Made by a program: the position numbers and the translations under genes. A stretch of 64,000 nucleotides of DNA, from assembly GCA_037446555.1 (NCBI GenBank), contig JBBIIK010000004.1, forward strand, positions 1-64,000, in the 5' to 3' direction. The notes under the pieces are model-generated. The model searched no databases. It worked only from the letters and a program-made list of their open reading frames with translations, and was not told the DNA's origin. This DNA comes from JANWVO01 sp037446555 (GTDB lineage Bacteria > Acidobacteriota > Terriglobia > Bryobacterales > Bryobacteraceae). Positions within the stretch are counted from its first letter, which is position 1. Every line of letters starts with the position of its first letter. Positions 27,356 to 35,174 of this stretch are shown piece after piece.

Positions 27356-27369
27356 GCGATAGAATCGCA
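27356..27369 (+). promoter_or_regulatory. GCGATAGAATCGCA element before the NIPSNAP gene
   Basis: This 14-mer contains TAGAAT (27360-27365) framed by GCGAT/ATCGC arms and ends 6 bases before ATG 27376. An identical 14-mer lies at 29306-29319. It is a likely -10 region, possibly also a protein-binding site. Confidence 0.45.
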
Positions 27370-27375
27370 GCCGTT

Positions 27376-28161
27376 ATGCGCAGACGAACTCTTCTTGCCG
27401 GAGGCGCGAGCCTGCCGGCGGCAGCCATGATGCAGACATCCAATCGCGCGGGGGCGCCGATGATTCTTGAGATGCGGCATTACCGGCTTCGCAACACGCT
27501 GGACAACCAGCGGGGGCGGTTGAGCGAGCATCTGGGGAAGGCGCTGGTGCCGGCGTTGCGGCGAGCGGGGGCTGGCCCGGTGGGGCTGTTTTCGAGCACG
27601 ATTGCGCCGGATGCTCCGTTTCTGTTGCTGGTGGCGCAGCATGCGTCGCTGGGCGCATTCGAGCAGTGCCGGGAGAAGGCGAAGGCGGATGAAGAGCTGA
27701 AGGCGGCGACGGCGGCGCTGTACAAGCAGGTGCAGCTGCCGTATCAGCGAATGGAGGTGCATCTGCTGCGGGGCTTCGCGAAGTTTCCTGCCATAGAAGT
27801 CCCGCCGGCGGCGGACGGGCGCGCGGCGCGGGTGTTCGAGCTGCGGACGTACGAGTCGAACACGCCGGAGTCGCTTGCGAAGAAGATCGGAATGTTCGAG
27901 GACGGCGAGATCGACCTGTTCCGCAAGTTCGGGCTGGCGCCGGTGTTTTTCGGCGAGATGATCGCCGGGGCGAAGATGCCGAACCTGACCTACATGGTGG
28001 CGTTCGACAGCCTGGCGGCGCGCGAGGCGAACTGGCGGGCGTTTGCGACGAGCCCGGAGTGGAAGAAGATGGCGGCGACGCCGGGACTGAGCGACGGCGA
28101 GGTGGTTTCGAATATCAGCAGTTCGATCCTGTCGCCGGTGGCGGGCTCGATGATCCGGTGA
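27376..28161 (+). CDS. Exported NIPSNAP-family protein
   Basis: Protein of 261 aa with an N-terminal MRRRTLLAGGASLPAAA that resembles a Tat or Sec signal. Two ferredoxin-like alpha/beta NIPSNAP repeats follow: residues about 30-125 (ILEMRHYRLRN, QLPYQRMEVHLLRGF) and about 145-250 (VFELRTYESNTPESLAKKIGMF, MPNLTYMVAFDSLAAREANWRAF). This duplicated form is common in acidobacteria and planctomycetes. The biochemical role is unknown; related folds bind small molecules or act as monooxygenase-like dimers. It lies 5 bp upstream of the sialidase-like gene and is probably co-transcribed with it. Confidence 0.85.
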   Translation: MRRRTLLAGGASLPAAAMMQTSNRAGAPMILEMRHYRLRNTLDNQRGRLSEHLGKALVPALRRAGAGPVGLFSSTIAPDAPFLLLVAQHASLGAFEQCREKAKADEELKAATAALYKQVQLPYQRMEVHLLRGFAKFPAIEVPPAADGRAARVFELRTYESNTPESLAKKIGMFEDGEIDLFRKFGLAPVFFGEMIAGAKMPNLTYMVAFDSLAAREANWRAFATSPEWKKMAATPGLSDGEVVSNISSSILSPVAGSMIR

Positions 28162-28166
28162 TCGGG

Positions 28167-29282
28167 ATGAGAGCCGCGTTGCTGGTGCTGGTTGCGCTGC
28201 CGGCGGCGTGCCAGCCGCCGCGGGGGTACTCGATTCCCCTGATCGATCTGGCGGAGGAGACGGAGCGGCAGACGGTGGTGGACCGAGAGGCGGGCCAGTA
28301 TCTGGGGCATCCGACGACGGTGTTGCTGGAAGACCTGCGCACGGTGCTGGCCGTGTACCCGAAGGGGCACGGGCGCGGGGCGATCGTGCTGAAGCGCAGC
28401 CGGGACGGAGGGCAGACGTGGTCCGGGCGTTTGCCTGTGCCGGAGAACTGGGCGACATCGCAGGAGACGCCGACGATTCACCGCGTGGTGGATACGAAGG
28501 GCAAGAAGCGGCTGATTCTGTTTTCGGGGCTGTATCCGATCCGGATGTCGGTTTCGGAGGACGATGGCGAGACGTGGACGCCGCTTGCGCCGATCGGCGA
28601 CTTTGGAGGCGTGGTGGCGATGGCGAGCGTGGAGCGGCTGCGAGACGGGCGCTACATGGCGCTGTTCCACGACGATGGGCGGTTTCTGCGCAAGGACGGG
28701 AAGCGCGACCGGTTCATCGTGTACAAGACGGTTTCGCGCTACGGCGGGCTCACGTGGAGCGAGCCCGTGCCGATCCTGTCGCATCCGCAAGCGCATCTGT
28801 GCGAGCCGGGGCTGGTGCGTTCGCCGGACGGGAAGCGGATCGCCATCCTGCTGCGGGAGAACAGCCGGAAGTTCAACTCCTTCGTTTCGTTCTCCGATGA
28901 TGAAGGCGAGACGTGGAGCGAGCCGCGCGAGCTGCCGGGCGCGCTCACTGGGGACCGTCATACAGCGGTGTATGCGCGCGACGGGCGGCTGTTCATCAGC
29001 TTCCGCGACAGGACGCTGGAAAGCCCGACGCGCGGCGACTGGGTGGCATGGGTGGGGCGGTTCGAGGACATCGAGCAGGGCAGGGAGGGGCAGTACCGGG
29101 TGCGGCTGCTGAAGAACCACAAGGATCTGGACTGCTGCTATCCGGGCGTGCTGCGGCTGCCCGACGACACGATCCTGACGACCACTTACGGGCACTGGAC
29201 CGCCGGGGAGCCGCCCTACATCGTGAGCATCCGCCTGAAGCTGGGGGAGCTGGACGCGCGGGCGCGCAAGGCGGAGCGTTAG
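28167..29282 (+). CDS. Exported sialidase-like (BNR/Asp-box) protein
   Basis: Six-bladed propeller protein of 371 aa with a signal peptide, MRAALLVLVALPAAC; the Cys could be a lipid anchor although the lipobox is weak. Three Asp boxes of the form S-x-D-x-G-x-T-W are visible: SRDGGQTW, SEDDGETW and SDDEGETW. Upstream of them, LGHPTTVLLEDLRTVLAVYPKGHGRGAIVLKRS resembles the substrate-site entry of exo-sialidases, and VRSPDGKRIAILLREN is typical of bacterial relatives. It may hydrolyse sialic acid or another sugar; many such acidobacterial proteins are unproven. A longer frame starting at 28059 overlaps the NIPSNAP gene and is rejected. It follows that gene by 5 bp. Confidence 0.82.
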   Translation: MRAALLVLVALPAACQPPRGYSIPLIDLAEETERQTVVDREAGQYLGHPTTVLLEDLRTVLAVYPKGHGRGAIVLKRSRDGGQTWSGRLPVPENWATSQETPTIHRVVDTKGKKRLILFSGLYPIRMSVSEDDGETWTPLAPIGDFGGVVAMASVERLRDGRYMALFHDDGRFLRKDGKRDRFIVYKTVSRYGGLTWSEPVPILSHPQAHLCEPGLVRSPDGKRIAILLRENSRKFNSFVSFSDDEGETWSEPRELPGALTGDRHTAVYARDGRLFISFRDRTLESPTRGDWVAWVGRFEDIEQGREGQYRVRLLKNHKDLDCCYPGVLRLPDDTILTTTYGHWTAGEPPYIVSIRLKLGELDARARKAER

Positions 29283-29305
29283 CGCCGGGCGCTGAGCCGC
29301 TGGCA

Positions 29306-29319
29306 GCGATAGAATCGCA
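29306..29319 (+). promoter_or_regulatory. GCGATAGAATCGCA element before the GH97 gene
   Basis: Second copy of the 14-mer found at 27356-27369. TAGAAT (29310-29315) would give a transcript with a leader of about 45 bases that includes the AGAGAGG ribosome-binding site at 29350-29356. Confidence 0.4.
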
Positions 29320-29363
29320 ACGTTCGCGCCGCAAGCGAAGCGTGCGCGAGAGAGGTGTCATCC

Positions 29364-31316
29364 ATGTCTACTCATCCATTTCTTTTTGCTGCTTGCCTGA
29401 TGAGCTTGCTGGCGGGCGGAGCGGAGGCGCAGCAGAGCTACACGCTGCGCTCGCCGGACGGGCGGATCGAGGTGACGATCCGCGCGGGGGAGCGACTGTC
29501 GTATGACGTTGCGGTGCGCGGCAAGACGGTGATGGAGAACTCGACTGCATCGATCCGCATCGATGGCGCGAGGCTGGGCGTGGGGATGAAGGTTCGCGGG
29601 GCGAAGGAGCGCGCGCACGAGGCGTGGATCGAGCCTCAGATAAAGCTGAAGCGGGCGCGGGTCCGGGAGCAGTACAACGAGCTGAGGATCGAGGCGGAGG
29701 GCGGGCTGGCGGCGACGTTCCGCGCCTACAACGAGGGCGTGGCGTACCGGCTGGAGACGGCGCTGCCGGCGGCGCGGGTGAAGGTGTTCGAGGAGGAGGC
29801 GTCCTTCCGGTTTCCGGAAGACTTCACGGTGTACTACCCGGCGGAGGAGAGCTTCTTCTCGCACAATGAGCGGACGTATGCGCCGCGCAAGCTGAGCGCG
29901 ATTGCGCCGGGCACGCTGGGCTCGCTGCCCGTGGTGGTGGATGCGGGCGGAGTGAAGCTGGCGCTGGCGGAGGCGGACGTCGAGGACTATCCGGGGATGT
30001 GGTTCCGAGGAACCGGAGGGAAGGGGCTGGACGCAGCATTTCCGCCCTATCCGCGGCGAGAGGCGTTGAGGGGCGACAGAGATTTTCGCGTGGTGGAAGC
30101 TGAGGACTACATTGCCGAGACGCGCGGGACGCGGACATTCCCCTGGCGGCTGGTTGCGGTGGCGGAGAAAGATGGCGAGCTGTTGACGAATTCGCTGGCG
30201 TGGCTGTTGCAGAAGCCATCGGAGATTGCCGATGCGAGCTGGATCCGTCCCGGCAAGGTGGCGTGGGACTGGTGGAACGCGCTGAATGTGTACGGCGTGG
30301 ATTTCCGCTCCGGCGTGAACACGGCCACCTACAAGTACTTCATCGATTTCGCCGCGAAGTACGGGATCGAGTACATCGTGCTGGATGAAGGCTGGTACAA
30401 GCTGGGCAACGTGCTCGAGGTGGTTCCGGATGTGCGGATGGAGGAAATTGTGGCCTACGCGCGGCAGAAGAACGTGGGCGTGATCCTGTGGGTGGTGTGG
30501 AAGACGCTGGCGGACCAGATGACGGCGGCGCTGGATCAGTATGCGAAGTGGGGCGTGAAGGGGATCAAGGTGGACTTCATGCAGCGCGACGACCAGAAGC
30601 TGGTGAACTTTTACCACGAGCTGGCGCGCGAGGCGGCGAAGCGGAAGATGCTGGTGGACTACCACGGAGCGCAGCGTCCGGCGCTGATGACGCGGACGTG
30701 GCCGAACATCATCAACGTGGAGGGGGTGAAGGGGCTCGAGTGGAGCAAGTGGAGCGCGGAGATCCAGCCGCCGCACACGGTGATGCTGCCGTTCACGCGG
30801 ATGTTCCTGGGGCCGATGGATTTCACGCCCGGCGCGATGCGCAACGCCGCGCGGGGGAGCTTTGCGGCGCTGTTCCAGACGCCGATGTCGAGCGGCACGC
30901 GGTGCCATCAACTGGCGATGTATGCCGTCTATGAAGCGCCGCTGCAGATGCTGTCAGACACGCCGTCGCATTATCTGCGGGAGCCGGAGGCGATGGAGTT
31001 TTTAGCGCCTGTGCCGACGACGTGGGACGAGACAGTGGTGCTGGATGGGCAGATCGGCGAGTTTGTGGCAGTGGCGCGGCGTCACGAGAAGACCTGGTAC
31101 GCCGGGGCGATGACGAACTGGACGGCGCGCGACCTGGAGCTGCGGTTCGATTTCCTGCCGCAGGGCGAGTTCTCCATCACTTGGTGGGAGGACGGCGTGA
31201 ACGCGGACCGCGCGGGGAGCGACTTCCGCATGAAGAAGGGGAAAGTGGACCGGCAGACGGTGATGAGAGTGCATCTCGCGCCCGGCGGCGGATGGGCGGC
31301 GCGGATCACGCCGTGA
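29364..31316 (+). CDS. GH97 glycoside hydrolase (alpha-galactosidase/alpha-glucosidase family)
   Basis: Exported enzyme of 650 aa with a signal peptide (MSTHPFLFAACLMSLLAGGAEA). The N-terminal beta-sandwich of GH97 is about residues 25-270 (SPDGRIEVTIRAG, EAWIEPQIKLKRARVREQYNEL, AYNEGVAYRLET). The TIM barrel spans about 285-560 with LDEGWYKLGN and KGIKVDFMQRDDQ, and the C-terminal domain has WWEDGVNADRAGSDF. Asp404 in KVDFM and Glu453 in NVEGVKG are the best candidates for nucleophile and acid/base if it is of the retaining alpha-galactosidase type, rather than inverting SusB type; this is inference. Galactose release would fit the nearby galT and garD. ATG 29364 has an AGAGAGG ribosome-binding site. 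Confidence 0.9.
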   Translation: MSTHPFLFAACLMSLLAGGAEAQQSYTLRSPDGRIEVTIRAGERLSYDVAVRGKTVMENSTASIRIDGARLGVGMKVRGAKERAHEAWIEPQIKLKRARVREQYNELRIEAEGGLAATFRAYNEGVAYRLETALPAARVKVFEEEASFRFPEDFTVYYPAEESFFSHNERTYAPRKLSAIAPGTLGSLPVVVDAGGVKLALAEADVEDYPGMWFRGTGGKGLDAAFPPYPRREALRGDRDFRVVEAEDYIAETRGTRTFPWRLVAVAEKDGELLTNSLAWLLQKPSEIADASWIRPGKVAWDWWNALNVYGVDFRSGVNTATYKYFIDFAAKYGIEYIVLDEGWYKLGNVLEVVPDVRMEEIVAYARQKNVGVILWVVWKTLADQMTAALDQYAKWGVKGIKVDFMQRDDQKLVNFYHELAREAAKRKMLVDYHGAQRPALMTRTWPNIINVEGVKGLEWSKWSAEIQPPHTVMLPFTRMFLGPMDFTPGAMRNAARGSFAALFQTPMSSGTRCHQLAMYAVYEAPLQMLSDTPSHYLREPEAMEFLAPVPTTWDETVVLDGQIGEFVAVARRHEKTWYAGAMTNWTARDLELRFDFLPQGEFSITWWEDGVNADRAGSDFRMKKGKVDRQTVMRVHLAPGGGWAARITP

Positions 31317-31333
31317 GAGACGGCGGAGGCGCG

Positions 31334-32308
31334 ATGACCGGCGTGACGATGGGTGACGCCAACGGCGTCGGACCGGAGATTGTTTTGAAGGCGTGGCGCG
31401 AGGGACGGGTGGGGAGACCGTTCGTTGTATACGGCGAGATGGCCGCGCTGGAGCACTACAACCGGGCGCTGGGACTGGATGTGCCGCTGCGGCGGGTGGA
31501 GGGGCCGGGCGAGTTTCAGGATGGCGCGTTGAATGTCCTGGATCTCGGTTTATTGAAGAAGGGCGAGATCCGCCCGGGCGAGCTGAGCGAGAAGGCAGGG
31601 TGCGCGGCGCGGGAGGCGGTGGTGCGCGCGGCGAAGGCGGCGCTGGCGGGGGAGATCGACGCGGTGGTGACGCTGCCGGTGAACAAGCGCGCGATTCAGT
31701 TAAGCGATCCGGGATTTACAGGCCACACGGAGCTGCTCGGCGAGGTGTGCGGTGTGGAGGACGTGACGATCCTGCTGGCGAGCGAGCGCCTGATGGTGAC
31801 GCACGTGAGCACGCACTGTTCGCTGCGGGAGGCGATCGAACGCGTGACGCCGGAGCGGGTGCGGCGCATTCTCGAGCTGACCTGCGAAGCCGTGCTGCGG
31901 CTGAAGCCGGAGGCGCGGATCGCTGTGGCGGGGCTGAACCCGCACGCGGGAGAAGGCGGGGCTTTCGGGGATGAGGAGATCCTTGTGATCGCGCCGGCAG
32001 TGGAGTGGGCGCGCGCGCAGGGGTGGCCGGTGGAAGGGCCGCTGCCGCCGGACACGCTGTTTTATCTGGCTGCCGTGCGCGGACGATTCGATGCCGTTGT
32101 GTGCATGTATCACGATCAGGGGCACATTCCGCTGAAGCTGCTCGATTTCGAAGGCGGCGTGAACGTCACGCTGGGGTTGCCGATCGTGCGGACGAGCGTG
32201 GATCACGGCACGGCGTTCGATATCGCCGGGAAGGGCGTGGCGTCGGAGGAGAGTTTCGTGGCGGCGTTCCGCATGGCGGAGATGCTGGCAGCGGGGCGCG
32301 CGAGCTGA
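31334..32308 (+). CDS. PdxA2-type 4-phosphoerythronate/threonate dehydrogenase
   Basis: NAD-dependent oxidative decarboxylase of the PdxA family, 324 aa. Motifs are VTMGDANGVGPEI, FTGHTELLGE, THVSTHCSLREAI, GLNPHAGEGGAFGDEE and the metal site MYHDQGHIPLKLL, followed by RTSVDHGTAFDIAGKGVASEES. HVSTHxxLR, GHIPLKLL and GTAFDIA agree better with PdxA2/DenD (4-phospho-D-threonate or erythronate 3-dehydrogenase) than with vitamin B6 PdxA of enterobacteria. That points to four-carbon sugar-acid catabolism, but a PLP-synthesis role remains possible. The partner kinase (DUF1537) is not in the window. It starts 17 bp after the GH97 stop and ends convergent with the HGSNAT-like gene. Confidence 0.85.
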   Translation: MTGVTMGDANGVGPEIVLKAWREGRVGRPFVVYGEMAALEHYNRALGLDVPLRRVEGPGEFQDGALNVLDLGLLKKGEIRPGELSEKAGCAAREAVVRAAKAALAGEIDAVVTLPVNKRAIQLSDPGFTGHTELLGEVCGVEDVTILLASERLMVTHVSTHCSLREAIERVTPERVRRILELTCEAVLRLKPEARIAVAGLNPHAGEGGAFGDEEILVIAPAVEWARAQGWPVEGPLPPDTLFYLAAVRGRFDAVVCMYHDQGHIPLKLLDFEGGVNVTLGLPIVRTSVDHGTAFDIAGKGVASEESFVAAFRMAEMLAAGRAS

Positions 32309-32321
32309 CAGCGGGCGCGGA

Positions 32322-33413
32322 TCAGAATTTCACGAACCAGCGCTTGCGCCAGAGCGCCCATGCCACGACCCACAGCACGAGCACGTTTGTGAGGGCGTAG
32401 AGCAGGCTGGCGTTCTTCTGCGAGGAAGAGAGGGCGACGCAGACGTTCCCGTACCACCACTTGTGGAACCCCGTAGCGGCGGCGATGTCGGCGAAGATGC
32501 CGGACAGCAGGTAGACCAGGATCGCGTTCGATCCGTAGATTTCGAAGAAGCGGGACCAGCGGCCCGCGCCGCGCACTTCCGCCACCCAATACCAGAAGGC
32601 GAAGGCGAACATGGCGAGCCCTGCCATGAGGAATGCGAAGGAGGTGGTCCAGAGGTTCTTGTTGATGGGGATCCAGATGGAGAGGATCTGCGCGATGGCG
32701 AACAGGGCGGAGCCGCCCAAGGCGAACGCCTGAATGCGCGCGCGGTGCCACGTCCAATGGCGCAGCACGTGTCCGGCAAGAGCGCCGAAGAGGACGGTGG
32801 AGATGGCCGGCAGGGTGCTGACGATGCCTTCGGGGTCCCAATCCCGGGTTTCCTGCCACATGTGCCCGCGAAGAAGGAGCGAGTCGACATAGCGGGCGAA
32901 GTTGCAGTCCATGGACCAGGAGCCTGCGCCGCAGCCGGGCGCCGGGTAGAAGAACATGAGGCCGAGGTAGGCGGCGTTGAGTCCGAGCAGCCACAGGATC
33001 TGGCCGCGCGCCTTAGTGAACAGGAAGATGACGAAGCCAAAGAGGTAGCAGACGGCGATGCGCTGGAGCACGCCGGGGATGCGGATGGTGGCGAGGTCGA
33101 TGTGGGGAAGCGCCCCTGCGAAGACGCCGAGCAGGAAGAGGATGATGGCGCGCTGCAAGGCATGGCGGAGCAACCCGGCGCGCGATTGCCCGCGCTCGAT
33201 GCGGCGCGCCGTGGAGAGCGTCATGGCGACGCCGACGATCCAAAGGAAGAAGGGGAAGACTGTGTCGGTAAAGGTCCAGCCATGCCATTCCGCGTGTTCG
33301 AGCTGTGCGTAGGAGGGGGATGATCCGGGATTGTTGACCAGAATCATGGAAGCGATGGTGAAGCCGCGGAAGATATCGAGCGACTGGAGCCTGCCAGCGG
33401 ACGCCTGCTGCAT
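32322..33413 (-). CDS. HGSNAT-like membrane acetyltransferase (DUF5009/NagX type)
   Basis: Integral membrane protein, 363 aa, about ten predicted helices, related to heparan-alpha-glucosaminide N-acetyltransferase. Family features are RLQSLDIFRGFTIASMILVN near the N-terminus, HAEWHGWTFTDTVFPFFLWIVGVAM with the candidate catalytic His, RIPGVLQRIAVCYLFG, and the C-terminal FEIYGSNAILVYLLSG. It would move an acetyl group across the membrane onto an amino sugar. In bacteria such proteins are associated with amino-sugar scavenging. The ATG at 33413 fits the conserved N-terminus. It is convergent with the PdxA2 gene and divergent from the M1 peptidase. Confidence 0.85.
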   Translation of the reverse strand: MQQASAGRLQSLDIFRGFTIASMILVNNPGSSPSYAQLEHAEWHGWTFTDTVFPFFLWIVGVAMTLSTARRIERGQSRAGLLRHALQRAIILFLLGVFAGALPHIDLATIRIPGVLQRIAVCYLFGFVIFLFTKARGQILWLLGLNAAYLGLMFFYPAPGCGAGSWSMDCNFARYVDSLLLRGHMWQETRDWDPEGIVSTLPAISTVLFGALAGHVLRHWTWHRARIQAFALGGSALFAIAQILSIWIPINKNLWTTSFAFLMAGLAMFAFAFWYWVAEVRGAGRWSRFFEIYGSNAILVYLLSGIFADIAAATGFHKWWYGNVCVALSSSQKNASLLYALTNVLVLWVVAWALWRKRWFVKF

Positions 33414-33465
33414 ACGAATCCCGAAGCTACCACAACCGGGCGCGTCGCCGCGGCGGGGATCCCGG

Positions 33466-33471
33466 TACGAT
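33466..33471 (+). promoter_or_regulatory. TACGAT -10 box close to the M1 peptidase start
   Basis: TACGAT ends 7 bases before GTG 33479. No Shine-Dalgarno sequence is present, and the ATG at 33477 is followed at once by TGA, so a leaderless GTG start is likely. Confidence 0.4.
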
Positions 33472-33478
33472 AGCGAAT

Positions 33479-35137
33479 GTGACCGCTGCTGATCCGCACT
33501 CCTATTCGAACCCGCAAGAATCGCGCGTGCGGCACGTCGAGCTGGATCTTGCGGTGTCGTTCGCCGAGCGCAAGCTCAATGGCGCCGTGACGCTGGAACT
33601 GGAGCCGGCGGGGCGGAGGCTGGTGCTCGACACGCGCGATCTGACGATCCGGCGAGTCAACGGACGCACGGACAATTTCCGGGTGGGCGAGCGGGACGGG
33701 ATTCTGGGCGCGCCGCTGGAAATCCGGCTGGAGCCGGGCGAGCGCAGCGTGCTGATCGAGTACGAGACGTCGCCGGAGGCGAGCGGGCTGCAATGGCTGG
33801 AGCCGGCGCAGACTGCGGGGAAGCGGCATCCGTTTCTGTACTCGCAGTCGCAGGCGATTCACGCGCGGAGCTGGATCCCGTTGCAGGACACGCCCGGCGT
33901 GCGCGCCACCTTCTGGGCGCGGATTCATGCGCCGGCGCCGCTAAAGGCGCTGGTGGCAGGGCGGCGGGTGCGCGAGGGGCATTTTCATATGCCGCTGCCG
34001 GTGCCTTCGTATTTGATGGCGCTGGCGGTAGGCGACGTGGAGTTCCGCGCGCTGGGCGCGCGGTGCGGGGTGTGGGCGGAGCGGGCGGTGCTGGATGCGG
34101 CGGCGTGGGAGTTTGCTGATGTCGAGAAGATGGTGGAGGCGGCGGAGTCGCTGTACGGGCCGTATCGCTGGGGGCGGTACGATCTGCTGGTGCTGCCGCC
34201 GTCGTTTCCGTTCGGCGGAATGGAGAATCCGTGCCTGACGTTTGCGACGCCGACGGTGATCGCCGGAGACAGGAGCCTGGTGGCGCTGATTCCGCATGAG
34301 CTGGCGCACTCGTGGTCGGGCAACCTGGTGACAAATGCGACGTGGAATGATTTCTGGCTGAACGAAGGGTTCACGACTTACATCGAGCGGCGGATTCAGG
34401 AGGCGCTGTACGGGCGGGCGCGGAGCGAGATGGAGATGGCGGTGGAGACGGGCGAGCTGGAGGACGAGCTGCGGCGGCTGCCGGCGGCGGATCAGAGGCT
34501 GGTGCTGGACCTGAAAGGAAGGGATCCGGACGACGGGATGACGCAGGTGCCGTATGTGAAGGGCGCGCTGCTACTGCGGTATCTGGAAGAGAAGCACGGG
34601 CGGGCGAAGTGGGACGCGTGGCTGCGGGGGTATTTCGAGCGGTTTGCGTTTCAGTCGATCACGACGAAGGATTTCGTGGAAGAGTTGCAGCGCGGCTTTC
34701 CGGGCGAGGATGTGAGCGCGTGGCTGTATGAGCCGGGGCTGCCGAAGGACGCGCCGCGGCCGAGGTACGAGTTTGGCGCGGAGCCGCGGAAGGACTGGAC
34801 GACGCAGGAGTGGCTGCACTGGCTGCGTTCGATGCCGGAGACGCTGCCGGGCGCGAAGATGGCGGAGCTGGACCGGCAGTGGGGGTTCACTAAGACAGGC
34901 AACAGCGAGATTGCGGCGCAGTGGTTGCTGATGGCGGTACGGGGTGGGTACGAGCCAGCGTGTGCGCGGCTGGAGGAGTTTCTGATTCAAGTGGGGCGGA
35001 GGAAGTTCGTGAAACCGCTGTATGCGGAGCTGGCGAAGACGCCCGAGGGGCTGAGGCGGGCGAGGCGGATCTATGAGAAAGCGCGCTCCGGGTATCACCC
35101 GATCACGCGGACGACGGTGGACGCGCTGTTGAAGTGA
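33479..35137 (+). CDS. M1-family aminopeptidase (LTA4H-like)
   Basis: Zinc aminopeptidase, 552 aa, close in layout to leukotriene-A4 hydrolase. An N-terminal beta-saddle (about 1-180) has SQAIHARSWIPLQDTPGVRATF. The catalytic thermolysin-like domain has the exopeptidase motif FGGMENPCL, HELAH at 273-277 and the third zinc ligand Glu296 in LNEGFTTYIERR. A C-terminal helical domain (about 435-552) resembles the LTA4H C-terminal repeat. There is no signal peptide, so it should be cytoplasmic. The start is GTG 33479, the only sensible one. A G/C-rich hairpin follows the stop, before the convergent M28 peptidase gene. Confidence 0.93.
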   Translation: MTAADPHSYSNPQESRVRHVELDLAVSFAERKLNGAVTLELEPAGRRLVLDTRDLTIRRVNGRTDNFRVGERDGILGAPLEIRLEPGERSVLIEYETSPEASGLQWLEPAQTAGKRHPFLYSQSQAIHARSWIPLQDTPGVRATFWARIHAPAPLKALVAGRRVREGHFHMPLPVPSYLMALAVGDVEFRALGARCGVWAERAVLDAAAWEFADVEKMVEAAESLYGPYRWGRYDLLVLPPSFPFGGMENPCLTFATPTVIAGDRSLVALIPHELAHSWSGNLVTNATWNDFWLNEGFTTYIERRIQEALYGRARSEMEMAVETGELEDELRRLPAADQRLVLDLKGRDPDDGMTQVPYVKGALLLRYLEEKHGRAKWDAWLRGYFERFAFQSITTKDFVEELQRGFPGEDVSAWLYEPGLPKDAPRPRYEFGAEPRKDWTTQEWLHWLRSMPETLPGAKMAELDRQWGFTKTGNSEIAAQWLLMAVRGGYEPACARLEEFLIQVGRRKFVKPLYAELAKTPEGLRRARRIYEKARSGYHPITRTTVDALLK

Positions 35138-35139
35138 GG

Positions 35140-35174
35140 CGGGGGCGCGGGGCGCCCCCGAGGTTCGGCGGTTT
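35140..35174. terminator. Hairpin between convergent M1 and M28 peptidase genes
   Basis: Perfect 9-bp stem CGGGGGCGC/GCGCCCCCG with a GGG loop (35140-35160), followed on + by a short TTTT at 35171-35174. It occupies the 37 bp between two convergent genes and probably stops transcription, at least from the M1 side. Confidence 0.5.

Noticed and set aside
26011..28458. An 815-codon open frame on - opposite the M2 peptidase and NIPSNAP genes
   Set aside because: Arg-rich shadow frame; the + strand genes have intact zinc ligands and signal peptides.
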